Below are positions 1-9,673 of a stretch of 64,000 bases of DNA, one piece after another. The DNA comes from Mycolicibacterium sp. Its GTDB lineage: Bacteria > Actinomycetota > Actinomycetes > Mycobacteriales > Mycobacteriaceae. The first letter of the stretch is position 1. Every line of letters begins with the position of its first letter. The DNA lies in assembly GCA_020637165.1 (NCBI GenBank), contig JACJWN010000004.1, positions 186,001 through 250,000 of the forward strand, written 5' to 3'. Position numbers and translations under genes: made by a program. Under the pieces are notes generated by a model. It was given only the letters and a program-made list of their open reading frames with translations, made no database searches and had not been told where the DNA came from.

Positions 1-3000
1 GCCGGGGCGCCGGCGCCCGCCGCCCCGCCCGGCCGGGCAGCCGGCCCGCGTCGTCGGCCGGCCGCGGGGTGGGCTCGCGCGGGGCAGCAGTGGCCCAGCC
101 GCAACCGGCGGCCGCAGCGGCCAACGTCGAAGTATCGGTGCCCGCTGCGGTGCCGCCGCGGCAGCCCGGCCGCTCCGTGGGGCCGCGTCGCGCCGCGGCG
201 GGACCGCTTTCCTCGATGGTCGAGTCCGATCCTGCAGTGGCGCTGCCCGGCCCGCAGGTCGGCGACACCGATGTGGGCCGTGTGGGGGTGGCCGCCGCGC
301 TGACACCGCGGCCCGCGCCCGCGGCCATCGCCGCGTCGGTGGGCGAGGACGCGGCCGCGGCCGGTGCAGCGCCCGCCCCGGTCGCCGCGACGGTAACCGG
401 GTCGGTGGCCGCCGCCCCGGGCGCCTCAGCGGTCAGCGCCCCGCAGTGGTCGGCGAGCCCGTTCGCGCCGCTGGTGCGGGCGGTGATCGGGCTGCTGCTG
501 ACCCTTGGCGGCATGAACACCACCAACCCGCAGCCGAACAACCCGATCCAGCAGGTGCTGTACTCGCTGGCCAAAGGACTCAGCTCCGCCCTCGACCCGG
601 CCCCACCGCCGGGCTCCCCCACCGTGGAGGCCGCCGACCCACTCAGCGGGACGGTGGCCGGCTCCCTGGGATTCCCCACCGGCGGAGGGTTGACCTTCAC
701 CGCCACCGACCCCGCCCAGGGCAGCGTCGAGGTCACCACCGACGGCACCTTCACCTACACCCCCACCACCGAGGCCCGCCAGAACGCCGGCGCGGCGACC
801 ACCGACACCTTCACCGCCACCGCGCACAACGGCCTGTCCACCAGCTCGGTGACCGTGACCGTGCCCGTCGACCCGGGCACCCCGATTGCCGGTACGGCGA
901 CGGTCAACACCCCCGACCCCGACAGCGGGACCGTCACCGGCGCAGCGATCTTCAGCGACACCGCCGGACGCACCCTGACCTACAGCACCCCCGCCACCAG
1001 TAACAGCGGCGGAACTGTCAGCCTGAACAGCTCGACCGGGGTGTTCACCTACACCCCGACCGACACCCAACGCCAAAACGCCACCGACACCACCACCGAC
1101 ACCTTCACCGTCACCGCCACCAACGGGGTGCGCACGGCCACCGAAACCATCAGCGTGGCGGTGATACCGGGCGCTGCCGGGCCGCCGTCGGCGGATCCCG
1201 GCGCCCCCATTGCCGGCACCGCCACGATCGGCAGCGCTGACCCGGACACTGGGGTGGTCACCGGCGCCGCGGTGTTCACCAACACCGCCGGGCGCACCCT
1301 GACCTACAGCGGCCCGGCGGTCAGCATCGGCGGTGGGGCGGTCAGCCTCAACTCCTCCACCGGCGCGTTCACCTACACACCCACCGTGGATCAGCGCACG
1401 GCTGCCGGCACCTCAGCCACGCCGGTGACAGATGCGTTCACCATCACCGCCGCCACCGGCGTGTACACGGTGACTGAAACCGTGACCGTGCCTGTTTCCC
1501 CGCTCACGGTGGCCCCGCCCGCTGATCCGACCGCCCCGGTCGCGGGAAGCCCGATCGTCGGCAGTGCTGACCCGGTGACCGGGCTCGTCACAGGCGCAGC
1601 GGTATTCACCAACGTCGCCGGGCACACCCTGACCTATAGCAGCCCGGCGATCAGCACCGCCGGGGGTACGGTGACCATCGACGCATCTACCGGAGCATTC
1701 AGCTACACCCCCACCACCGCCCAGCAGTTGGCGGCGGGCACCGCGGCCACTCCGGTCAGCGACACCTTCATCATCACCGCGTCAACCGGGGTACACACGG
1801 TCGGCGAAACGGTCACCGTGCCGATCGCGCCGCTAACCGCGGCCCTCACCAGCCGCACCGCCCCCTCCGGCCCCGCCGCCGGTCCGTCAACAAGTGCCGA
1901 ACCTCTTGTCATTGATGGGGATTATTTGGCGGGGTTCGATCCGTCGACGGTTGTGTTGCCGGCCCTTGCCACTGCATACAGCCCCGACGGAACTCGGCGC
2001 TACACCCTGACACCAAGCCTCAACCCCGACACCTACGCCTGGGAGTCCACCACGCTGAAGGTCATCGACACCGCTACCAGTGCCGTGGCAGCCACGATCG
2101 CGATCAGCGGGGTGAACTTCACGCTGCTTCCCAGCCCCGACGGACGGCGGGTATATGTCGTGAACAATCCGCTATTCGAGCTTCAACAAGAAGACCCCGA
2201 AGGGACCCTCGACGGCACACAGGATATTCCGTTGGGCCGGGTGTCGGTGATAGACACCGCCACCAACTCTCTGGCGGCCACGATCGAGGTCGACACCGCC
2301 AAAGCCTCTCCTGGGGCTGTCGCGTTGATCAGCCCCGACAGCAGACACCTCTACGTGTTCGGACAGCAAACGGTGTCGGTGATCGACACCGCCACCAATA
2401 CCGTCGGGGCCACCTTCGGCGGCGAGACCCTGTCGGGAAAGCTCAGCGCCGCCGGCGAGCGGTTGTATCTGCTCGACAGCGACCTCACCACCGTCCGGAT
2501 CATCGACACTGCCACCAACACCGCGATCAACCAGGTCGACCTACCGATAACCGCCGGCGGGGATTTCGCAGTCAGCACCGAAGGCAGCGTTCTGTACGTC
2601 TCCCACTTCGACTCCGACAACGGTGTCACCGGTATTGAGAGCCCCTGGTCGGGACCTCTCACCGGCTCCTTGAACCTCTACGTCAACAGCAGCCTGGCCC
2701 TCATTGATGCCGCCACCGGCGCCCTGATCACGTCGGTTCCCGTGCCTTCGGGTTCGACTTACCCGACAGTCAGCCCCGACGGCACCCAAGTATCTTTCAC
2801 GGGCACACAATCGGTGGTCACCATCGCCCCCAAAGACACCACTGTCGTCGCAGGGGTCGCCAAGATCACCAAGGCTGACCCCGCTACCGGAATCGTCACC
2901 GGAACCGCGGCATTCACCAACACAGCAGGGACCCCGCTCACCTACAGCGCACCCCCGCTCGGCACCAACGGCGGCACCGTCAGCATCAACGCCGCCACCG

Positions 3001-5525
3001 GGGCGTTCACCTACACCCCCGCACTCAAACAGCGTCAGACGGCGCTAGCGACCACGATCCCCAACATCGACACCTTCACCATCACCGCCACCAGCGGGAC
3101 CCACACCGCCACCGAAGTGGTCACCGTGCCCGTCGCCCCATTGAGCCATGAACCGCAAGTCGATGGCAAGGGGTACGTCATCGACAGGACCGACGCGGCC
3201 ACCGGCACCGTCTACGGGCATGTGACCATCACCGACCCCGATGGTGAATACGTCTACTACGAAATAGTTCCCGACCAGCCCGGTGGCTGGATCCGCGACC
3301 TCGAAACCAGCGACGAATTCGATCCGAGTGTGTCCCTCGATCACAACACCGGCGAGTTCGTCTTCACCCCAGGAACATTCCTGCGCGAGAACGCCTACCT
3401 GGCGCCGGGTATCACGGCTGCTCAGCACCTCACGTTCACCGCGGCGGGAACCGACCTCGAGGGCACCGCGACCACCACGGTCACCGTGCCGATCAGTGCT
3501 TTGGCCCCACCGGCACCACCGACGACTGCCCCGACAGCGGTGCCGCCGGCATGGACCGACGAAGCGGCGATCACCACCATCCCCGTGGAGTCGGGAGCCA
3601 TGACGCTGAGCCCCGACGGTAGCCGCATCTACATCCAAAACGACTACAGCGACAGCTACCCGGACTATCGCGAGGTGAGCGTGATCAACACCGCGACCAA
3701 CGCCCGCAGCGCCGTCGCGGCCAGTCACGGCTTGGGCGGTGTCAGTGCCGAAGCCGCCGTAGCGGTCAGCCCCAACGGGCGCTATATCTACACCGCGGGC
3801 GCCTACTTCGACCCCACCGCCGAAGATGTCTTTCCCGCGGTGAAGGTCATCGACACCACCACCAACCGGGTATCAGCAGCGATACCCCTCTCGGGCGATG
3901 CAACGATCACAAATCTTGCCATCGACAATGGCGGCACGAATCTGTATGTTCGCGAGATCGACGCGACCGGTAACTCCTCGCTGACCGTGATCGACCTTCC
4001 CACTAGGACCGTGACCGCCACCATCCCGGTCAGCAGCCGTCAGTCCATCTACACCGGCGCAGGTCTGGCGGTCGGCCCCGACAACAAACACGTCTACATC
4101 CGCGAAACCGGCACCGGTTCCGGCGCCGGGCCGACACTGCGTGTAATCAACACAGCCACAAAGACAGTCACGGCCACCATCACTACTGGCGAGCCCACGG
4201 GCTACGGCAATACGAACGGCAGTTTGACCCTCAGCCCCAACGGGGACTACGTCTACACCCGCGACTGGAGTATTGACGACACAGGCGATCTCGTTGCGGC
4301 GGTGACCGTGATCAGCACCAGCAGCAATACCGTGACAGGGGTGATCCCGACCGGCGATGACTTCGGATCAACAACGGGCGGTATCGCGGTCAGTCCCGAC
4401 GGGAAGTACCTCTACGTCGGGCGCAACGACCGCATCGCCGGCGCCGGTCTTCAGGTGATCGACCTCAGGACAAAAGAGATCACCGGCATCGTCGACAGCG
4501 GACAAGACAGCAGTCTCCATCGCGTCGGCGACATCACCGTCAGTGCCGCCGGCACCCGCATATATACCGGCTACACCTACCTCAATCCGGCCACCGGCAG
4601 CCTGGCTGACGGAGTGACTGTCATCGACACCTCGAGGATCTCAAGTCCGCCGGACGGCAACAGCGATGGCGGCACGGATGGCGGCACGGATGGCGGCACG
4701 AACGCCACCGCACAATCACCGGTCACCACATTGTTAACGAAGATTCCAATGAAAGACGACCGGATCAGCATCGACAAGATCAAAGACACCGCCGGAACCA
4801 CACGACTCGTCGTCTATGTCAGCGGCGTCTCCGGCGACATTTTTAATCTAAATTCTAGTTTTGCGTTCCTACAAGGAAAGCAAGGAATAATCGATCCAGC
4901 AGTCGATCTTGCGATCAACAATACTGTCAAAGCACTAGATAACAAAGGTGAATACGTTGCTGAGATTATGCTCGTGGGTTTCAGCAAGGGCGGATCAACT
5001 ATCCAAAACTATGCCGTGACGGGTCAGTATGCAGACCGAGTAACGACAGTAATAACCTTCGGGTCACCGCTCGTAAAGAACGCAAACCAGTATGGATCTT
5101 TTGTCGACGTACTCCACATCGAAGCTAAAATTGACCCCATCCCACAAGACGACTTTGTCGGAGGCGTATACGATTTCGAAACAGGAAAAATCCAAGCGAG
5201 CAATCGCGGCGTCCGTGAGACATTCGTCGACGACCCAACCGATTGGAAAACAATCTACATGGTCGACACCGAAAAAATTTACGAGAATTATGACAAAACC
5301 CAGAAGGCATCCTTGCAGGAACTATATGGCACGACGTCGATCACAACCGAAAATGGTCACAACCGCCCCAATTATTATGTCGCAGCCCGCGACTACGCGG
5401 ACAATGCGTGGCGCTGGGAACAATCACAGCGGATAATGGCAGACATTGAGCGCTTCGACTTCGAATCAGGACAAACAACACATATCCTGAAAAATGAAAC
5501 GTTCTGGGCCATCAACTGGTGGTGA
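1..5525 (+). CDS. Large secreted Ig-like/beta-propeller protein with C-terminal hydrolase-like domain (5' end outside window)
   Basis: The gene enters from the left edge: the first 67 bases match the leader of the gene at 29467 except for one missing C, so the true start and signal peptide lie upstream. An in-frame GTG exists at 69, but coding continues before it. Visible order: an Ala/Pro/Arg-rich leader; several VCBS/Ig-like repeats of about 95 residues, each ending in a motif like GxFTYTPT followed by DTFTxTA (nt 620-1840 and 2840-3500); two blocks of YVTN-type propeller blades with VIDTATNT motifs (about nt 1980-2830 and 3560-4640); a GGTDGGTDGG linker (4670-4705); and a C-terminal domain of about 260 residues. 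That last domain has a nucleophile-elbow motif GFSKGG near nt 4977 and later Asp and His candidates, suggesting an alpha/beta hydrolase. From about 4830 its DNA is clearly AT-richer than the repeats, suggesting separate acquisition. Substrate unknown. Confidence 0.8.
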   Translation, partial: RGAGARRPARPGSRPASSAGRGVGSRGAAVAQPQPAAAAANVEVSVPAAVPPRQPGRSVGPRRAAAGPLSSMVESDPAVALPGPQVGDTDVGRVGVAAALTPRPAPAAIAASVGEDAAAAGAAPAPVAATVTGSVAAAPGASAVSAPQWSASPFAPLVRAVIGLLLTLGGMNTTNPQPNNPIQQVLYSLAKGLSSALDPAPPPGSPTVEAADPLSGTVAGSLGFPTGGGLTFTATDPAQGSVEVTTDGTFTYTPTTEARQNAGAATTDTFTATAHNGLSTSSVTVTVPVDPGTPIAGTATVNTPDPDSGTVTGAAIFSDTAGRTLTYSTPATSNSGGTVSLNSSTGVFTYTPTDTQRQNATDTTTDTFTVTATNGVRTATETISVAVIPGAAGPPSADPGAPIAGTATIGSADPDTGVVTGAAVFTNTAGRTLTYSGPAVSIGGGAVSLNSSTGAFTYTPTVDQRTAAGTSATPVTDAFTITAATGVYTVTETVTVPVSPLTVAPPADPTAPVAGSPIVGSADPVTGLVTGAAVFTNVAGHTLTYSSPAISTAGGTVTIDASTGAFSYTPTTAQQLAAGTAATPVSDTFIITASTGVHTVGETVTVPIAPLTAALTSRTAPSGPAAGPSTSAEPLVIDGDYLAGFDPSTVVLPALATAYSPDGTRRYTLTPSLNPDTYAWESTTLKVIDTATSAVAATIAISGVNFTLLPSPDGRRVYVVNNPLFELQQEDPEGTLDGTQDIPLGRVSVIDTATNSLAATIEVDTAKASPGAVALISPDSRHLYVFGQQTVSVIDTATNTVGATFGGETLSGKLSAAGERLYLLDSDLTTVRIIDTATNTAINQVDLPITAGGDFAVSTEGSVLYVSHFDSDNGVTGIESPWSGPLTGSLNLYVNSSLALIDAATGALITSVPVPSGSTYPTVSPDGTQVSFTGTQSVVTIAPKDTTVVAGVAKITKADPATGIVTGTAAFTNTAGTPLTYSAPPLGTNGGTVSINAATGAFTYTPALKQRQTALATTIPNIDTFTITATSGTHTATEVVTVPVAPLSHEPQVDGKGYVIDRTDAATGTVYGHVTITDPDGEYVYYEIVPDQPGGWIRDLETSDEFDPSVSLDHNTGEFVFTPGTFLRENAYLAPGITAAQHLTFTAAGTDLEGTATTTVTVPISALAPPAPPTTAPTAVPPAWTDEAAITTIPVESGAMTLSPDGSRIYIQNDYSDSYPDYREVSVINTATNARSAVAASHGLGGVSAEAAVAVSPNGRYIYTAGAYFDPTAEDVFPAVKVIDTTTNRVSAAIPLSGDATITNLAIDNGGTNLYVREIDATGNSSLTVIDLPTRTVTATIPVSSRQSIYTGAGLAVGPDNKHVYIRETGTGSGAGPTLRVINTATKTVTATITTGEPTGYGNTNGSLTLSPNGDYVYTRDWSIDDTGDLVAAVTVISTSSNTVTGVIPTGDDFGSTTGGIAVSPDGKYLYVGRNDRIAGAGLQVIDLRTKEITGIVDSGQDSSLHRVGDITVSAAGTRIYTGYTYLNPATGSLADGVTVIDTSRISSPPDGNSDGGTDGGTDGGTNATAQSPVTTLLTKIPMKDDRISIDKIKDTAGTTRLVVYVSGVSGDIFNLNSSFAFLQGKQGIIDPAVDLAINNTVKALDNKGEYVAEIMLVGFSKGGSTIQNYAVTGQYADRVTTVITFGSPLVKNANQYGSFVDVLHIEAKIDPIPQDDFVGGVYDFETGKIQASNRGVRETFVDDPTDWKTIYMVDTEKIYENYDKTQKASLQELYGTTSITTENGHNRPNYYVAARDYADNAWRWEQSQRIMADIERFDFESGQTTHILKNETFWAINWW

Positions 5526-5557
5526 GGCGCAATTCATCCTTGACAATGGCGACCTGG

Positions 5558-5591
5558 ACGGTACGGGGAGGCTGGAGCCTCGCCATACCGT
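5558..5591. terminator. Hairpin terminator after the large secreted gene
   Basis: A 16-base arm (5558-5573) pairs with 5576-5591 at 14 of 16 positions around a two-base loop. It starts 33 bases after the stop codon of the preceding gene. There is no T-tract, which is usual for mycobacterial terminators. Confidence 0.6.
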
Positions 5592-5621
5592 GTAGTGGCC
5601 CGTTTCCAAGTCATTTGACGG

Positions 5622-5705
5622 TTTCAGTATGGGACCCAAGGTCCTCTTTCAACAGGGGATGATGTATCCGGGATCTGTCGTGGAGTTCAGCCACTTTCCG
5701 TAGGC
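5622..5705. repeat. Left copy of an 84-bp target-site duplication
   Basis: These 84 bases recur exactly at 13381-13464, on the other side of the IS1634-family element. The block includes the last 19 codons of the gene at 13408-14727, so this copy carries an orphan C-terminal fragment (minus strand, stop at 5649). Long, variable target duplications are a known trait of the IS1634 family. Confidence 0.85.
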
Positions 5706-6863
5706 CCTGACTTTTATCACTCGGGCGGCTTTCTCGGGCTGTAGGCCGGTGAGCTGCGGGTTTGCGGCGCTGATGGTGCGGATTTGCGCACTAACCCGGA
5801 TTTTGCGCGGTATGTGCGTGTAGCGGGGTGTTGATAAGCGAAAGTGCCTGTCCTGCAACGGATAATCGGACTTGTCTAGGGTTCGGTCGTCCAGCAGGAA
5901 GGCACCTCGCAGGTGAAGAGTATCGCGGCGGCGCAGCGGGTGAAAGTCTCGGCGGACGGCCACGGGGTGGTGTCGCACGCCGGGATGGGGCTGCTGCGGG
6001 AACTTGCCGACCAGACCGGGCTGTCCGCCCAGGTCACGACCGCGTTGGCTGACACCTACAAGGGGTCGTGGGTGTATGCCCCGGGGGAGGTGTTCGCCGA
6101 TCTGGCCGCGGCGGTGGCTGACGGGGCGGACTGCATCGACGGAGTCGGGCAGCTGTGCGCCGACCGCGAGCACGTGTTCGGGGCCAAGGCCTCCACGACG
6201 ACGATGTGGCGGCTGGTCGATTCGCGCATCGACGCCGCGCACCTGCCCAAGGTTCGCGGCGCCCGGGCGGCGGCGCGGGCGGCGGCCTGGGCGGCCGGGG
6301 CCGCCCCGACCCGTGGCCGGCCGCTGTATATCGATATGGACGCCACCCTGGTCATCGACCATTCCGACAACAAAGCCGAGGCGGCGCCGACGTGGAAGAA
6401 GTCCTTCGGCCATCACCCGTTGCTGGCGTTTCTGGACCGCCCCGAGATCGCCGGCGGTGAGGCCTTGGCCGGGCTGCTGAGGGCCGGAAACGCCGGGTCG
6501 AACACCGCCGCCGACCACATCACGGTCCTGGACCAGGCGTTGGCCTCGCTACCCGCGGCATGGCGCCCCGACCCGGACACTGCGAACGGACCGATAGTGG
6601 TGGTGCGCTCCGATACCGCCGGGGCCACCCATAAGTTCGCCCAGGCCTGCCGCGATCGCGGGGTCGGGTTCTCCTTCGGATTCCCCGTCGACGCCCGCGT
6701 CTGGGACGCCGTGGACACCCTCAACCTCGCCCACGGCTGGTATCCGGCCATCGACTCCAGCGGCGAGTTGCGTGACGGGGCGTGGGTGGCCGAGGCCACG
6801 ACTCTGGTCAACCTGTCGACCTGGCCTGCCGGGACCCGGCTGGTGCTGCGCAAAGAGCGCCCG

Positions 6864-9035
6864 GTGCGCCGTGAGGCGCTGTTGATTCGAACGGAGGTGA
6901 AAGACCGACGTCGCTGATCCTGTCGCAGCAGGACGGTGAAGCTGAGGGCAGCCTGACCCGGGTGGTGCCGGGGAGGGTGGGAAGCAGCCCTGACAAAGCC
7001 GGGACGTGCCAGTACTGCCAGATGGTGCGGGTCCGGCGAGCGTGGCGGAAAGGAGTACGCGAGGAACCGGCGTTTACGTCCCTTCATCTTGCACCGGCTC
7101 AAATCTGGCGGATAGGGGCCGGGGCGGTGCGCACCCACTGAGATCTAGTGGGGAACTCCTGGGCCGGATAGGTCGGTCGGCCCGGAGACCACGGTGACGT
7201 GCTGCGGGGTAACCGTGGTGATGCCGCAGGGGCAGAGTCGGGCTCCTCATCCGTCGAGCGAATCACAGTGAACACGGGAACCATCCTGGTCCCGCCGATC
7301 CTTGGGGCAGCCAGCCCGCGGGTTTCGGCTGGGCGCACCGACCGCCGATCGGGTCAGGGTGGGGCGGAGCCGCCGTAGTACTCCGAGCCGGGGAGAGCCC
7401 GGCACATGGGGAAGGGCGGCAGCGGTTTCGAGAAGGGAAGGAGACTGTAATGCTGAAAGACGCGGCGGTGAATACCGTCGCTCCGCAGCACACGGACCCG
7501 GTGGGTCCACGCGCTCGGGTATCGGGGATGCAGACCAAGCTTCACCATTGGGCGGCGGCCGATCCCGGCCGCAGCTTCGATGACCTGTTCAACCTCGTGT
7601 ACGACCCGGCGACGCTCTTGGTGGCGTTCGACCGGGTCGCGGGCAATTCCGGTGCCAAGACTGCTGGGGTGGACGGTCTGACCGTCGCCGCCGTGGAGGC
7701 CAGCGTCGGGATGCCCGGGTTTCTGGACGGCCTGCGAACTCAGTTGAAGGACGGCTCGTTTCGTCCGCTTCCGGTGCGGGAACGCAAGATCCCCAAACCG
7801 GGCGGCAGCGGGAAGGTCCGGAAGTTGGGGATTCCGACCATTGCGGATCGGGTCGTCCAGGCGGCGCTGAAGCTGGTGTTGGAACCGATCTTCGAGGCCG
7901 ACTTCTTGCCGGTCTCCTATGGGTTCCGGCCGAGGCGACGGGCCCACGACGCGGTCGCTGAGATTCAGTATTTGGGCACCAGAGGCTATCGCTGGGTGCT
8001 CGACGCCGATATCGAAGCGTGTTTCGACTCGATCGAGCACACGGCCCTGATGGACCGGGTGCGCACGAGGGTCAAAGACAAGCGCGTGCTGGCGCTGGTC
8101 AAAGCGTTCCTCAAGGCCGGAGTAATGACCGAAACCGGTCACCTTGAGGACAACCCGACCGGCACGCCGCAAGGGGGCATCATGTCCCCGCTGCTGGCCA
8201 ACATCGCCCTAAGCGTGCTTGATCAGCACGTCCATGGACCGTGGCAGCCGGGCGGGGTGATGAGCAACCGCATACATCGCGCTCTCCGTCGCAGGAGGGG
8301 TCTGCCGAACTGGCGGATCGTCCGCTACGCGGACGATTTCGTTGTTCTCGTGTTCGGCAGTCGTGACGATGTGAATACCCTGCGCGAGGAGATCGCTGAG
8401 GTGCTCGCGCCACTGGGGCTTCGGTTCTCCGGAACCAAGACCCGTGTCGTGCACATGAGCGAGGGGTTCGACTTCCTTGGGTTCCGCATCCAGTGGAAAC
8501 CCAAGCGAGGTACCGACAAGTGGTACGTCTACGTGTTCATCGCCGATCGGCCCATCCGGTTGCTGAAGGACAAGATTCGTGCCCTGACCAGCAGGTTGTC
8601 GCAGCAGCCACCCAGGGACGTGTTGGTCCGGCTCAACCGGATCATGCGCGGCTGGTCCAACTACTTCAGATATGCCGTCGCCAAGAGCGTTATGCAATCC
8701 CTGGCCATCTTCGTGTGGCACAGGATTGCTCGCTGGTGGTTGAGGCTGCATCGGTGGAGTTGGGCCGATCTCCGACGGCACCTCATCGGCCCAAACGGCC
8801 GGTGGCGCATGCCGTCGGCGGACGGGGTCGCATTGTTTAATCTCGGTCGCGTGCCCACGGCACGTTATCGGTACCGCGGTAACAAGATCCCGAATCCCTG
8901 GACGGTGGCCAACCCCGCCTGACGGCAGAGACCGTGGAGAGCCCGGTGCGTGGAGACGCGCACGCCGGGTTCGGCGAGCGGCCCGCAGAAACGGACCGGT
9001 GGCAACACCGGCACCGCGCTGCGGGCCGACTCAAC
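6864..9035 (+). mobile_element. Group II intron 1 (2172 nt)
   Basis: The 5' end is GTGCG (6864), fitting the group II consensus GUGYG. The 3' end is ...CAAC at 9035. Domain V is the 34-nt hairpin at 8939-8972 (GAGCCCGG ... CCGGGTTC), followed by a domain VI hairpin (about 8978-9027). Domains I-IV precede and surround the maturase gene at 7450-8922. The boundaries were set by restoring the transposase reading frame. The first 16 bases are identical to those of intron 2. Confidence 0.88.
7450..8922 (+). CDS. ltrA: Group II intron reverse transcriptase/maturase 1
   Basis: A 490-residue intron-encoded protein in the loop of group II intron 1. It shows the reverse transcriptase blocks KIPKPGGSGKVRKLGIPT, SYGFRPRRRAHDAV, DADIEACFDSI, GTPQGGIMSPLLANI and the catalytic RYADDFVVL, followed by a maturase (X) domain with RGWSNYFRYAV. 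It ends soon after in RYRGNKIPNPW, with no CxxC/HNH endonuclease domain. Such proteins help their intron RNA fold and splice, and copy it into new sites; types lacking endonuclease usually use nicks at replication forks. The start is supported by GGAG at 7440-7443. No broken motif is visible. Confidence 0.92.
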   Translation: MLKDAAVNTVAPQHTDPVGPRARVSGMQTKLHHWAAADPGRSFDDLFNLVYDPATLLVAFDRVAGNSGAKTAGVDGLTVAAVEASVGMPGFLDGLRTQLKDGSFRPLPVRERKIPKPGGSGKVRKLGIPTIADRVVQAALKLVLEPIFEADFLPVSYGFRPRRRAHDAVAEIQYLGTRGYRWVLDADIEACFDSIEHTALMDRVRTRVKDKRVLALVKAFLKAGVMTETGHLEDNPTGTPQGGIMSPLLANIALSVLDQHVHGPWQPGGVMSNRIHRALRRRRGLPNWRIVRYADDFVVLVFGSRDDVNTLREEIAEVLAPLGLRFSGTKTRVVHMSEGFDFLGFRIQWKPKRGTDKWYVYVFIADRPIRLLKDKIRALTSRLSQQPPRDVLVRLNRIMRGWSNYFRYAVAKSVMQSLAIFVWHRIARWWLRLHRWSWADLRRHLIGPNGRWRMPSADGVALFNLGRVPTARYRYRGNKIPNPWTVANPA

Positions 9036-9673
9036 CATCCGGGTGCGCAGCTGCGCTTCACCGACATCGACGGCATGCGCATCACCGCGTTCATCACCGA
9101 CACCGCCCCCCGGGGAGGTACCCGGCCAGCTGGCCGGACTGGAACTACGCCACCGCCAGCACGCCCGCGTCGAGGACCGCATCCGCGAAGCCAAAGCCGC
9201 CGGCCTGGCCAACCTGCCCTGCCACGGCTTCAACGCCAACGCCGCCTGGCTGGAAATCGTGCTGGCCGCCGCCGACCTGGTCGCCTGGGCCCAACTCATC
9301 GGCTTCGCCGACGCCCCGGAGCTGGCCCGCTGCGAAATCTCTGCTTTCCGCTACCGGGTGCTGCACGTCGCGGCCCGCATCACCCGCGGCGCCCGCCAAC
9401 GACGGCTACGCATCGACGCCACCTGGCGCTGGGCCAAAGCCATCGCCACCGCCTGGCAGCGCCTCCGCGCCGCCTTCCCCTAACCAACAGACCCCCGCCC
9501 CGACGACCCGAAAGACCCACCGGCCACAGGAAAGCCCGCCCCACCCGGCGACACGGGCCAGCCGAACACACCCCAACCCCGAAAACGCTACCGCTCAGCG
9601 GCTTCCCCGGCTCAGCACCCCCGAACCCCACCGGCACGAAAAATCGAGGCTAAGGCGGGGTCCGTAGTGTGCG

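Larger units (their letters stand above)
5913..9483 (+). pseudogene. IS1380-family transposase, split by group II intron and frameshifted
   Basis: Exon 1 (5913-6863, 317 codons) carries the first catalytic Asp in YIDMDATLVIDHSD and the second in VVVRSDTAGAT. Joining nt 6863 to 9036 restores the expected reading ERPHPGAQLRFTD, which fixes the intron ends. Exon 2 (9036-9483) holds the catalytic Glu in VEDRIREAKAAGL and the usual C-terminus. Within exon 2 a run of six C (9106-9111) shifts the frame; five C would restore TDTAPGEVPGQLAG. Even after splicing the protein would therefore be cut short, unless the extra C is a sequencing error. Without splicing, translation runs into the intron and stops at 6917. 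Confidence 0.85.
5791..9653 (+). mobile_element. IS1380-family insertion sequence inside the IS1634-family element
   Basis: Imperfect inverted ends are visible: TAACCCGGATTTTGCG near 5792 matches, at 12 of 16 positions, the reverse complement of the bases ending near 9652. Between them lie the two halves of an IS1380-type DDE transposase, split by a group II intron. No clear short target duplication was found, so the boundaries are good to within a few bases only. Confidence 0.65.

Noticed and set aside
426..1076. Long minus-strand open frame opposite the first secreted gene
   Set aside because: It is a shadow of a GC-rich gene: Gly/Arg-rich, no domain, and it lies entirely within strong coding sequence on the other strand.
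4665..4705. Short GGCGGCACGGAT tandem repeat, considered as a CRISPR or VNTR array
   Set aside because: It is an in-frame Gly-Thr-Asp linker in the secreted protein with no spacers. No CRISPR array was seen in the window.
5649..6518. 289-residue minus-strand frame at the left end of the IS1634 element
   Set aside because: Only its last 19 codons are real coding sequence, copied from the gene at 13408 by the target duplication; the rest is antisense to the IS1380 transposase.
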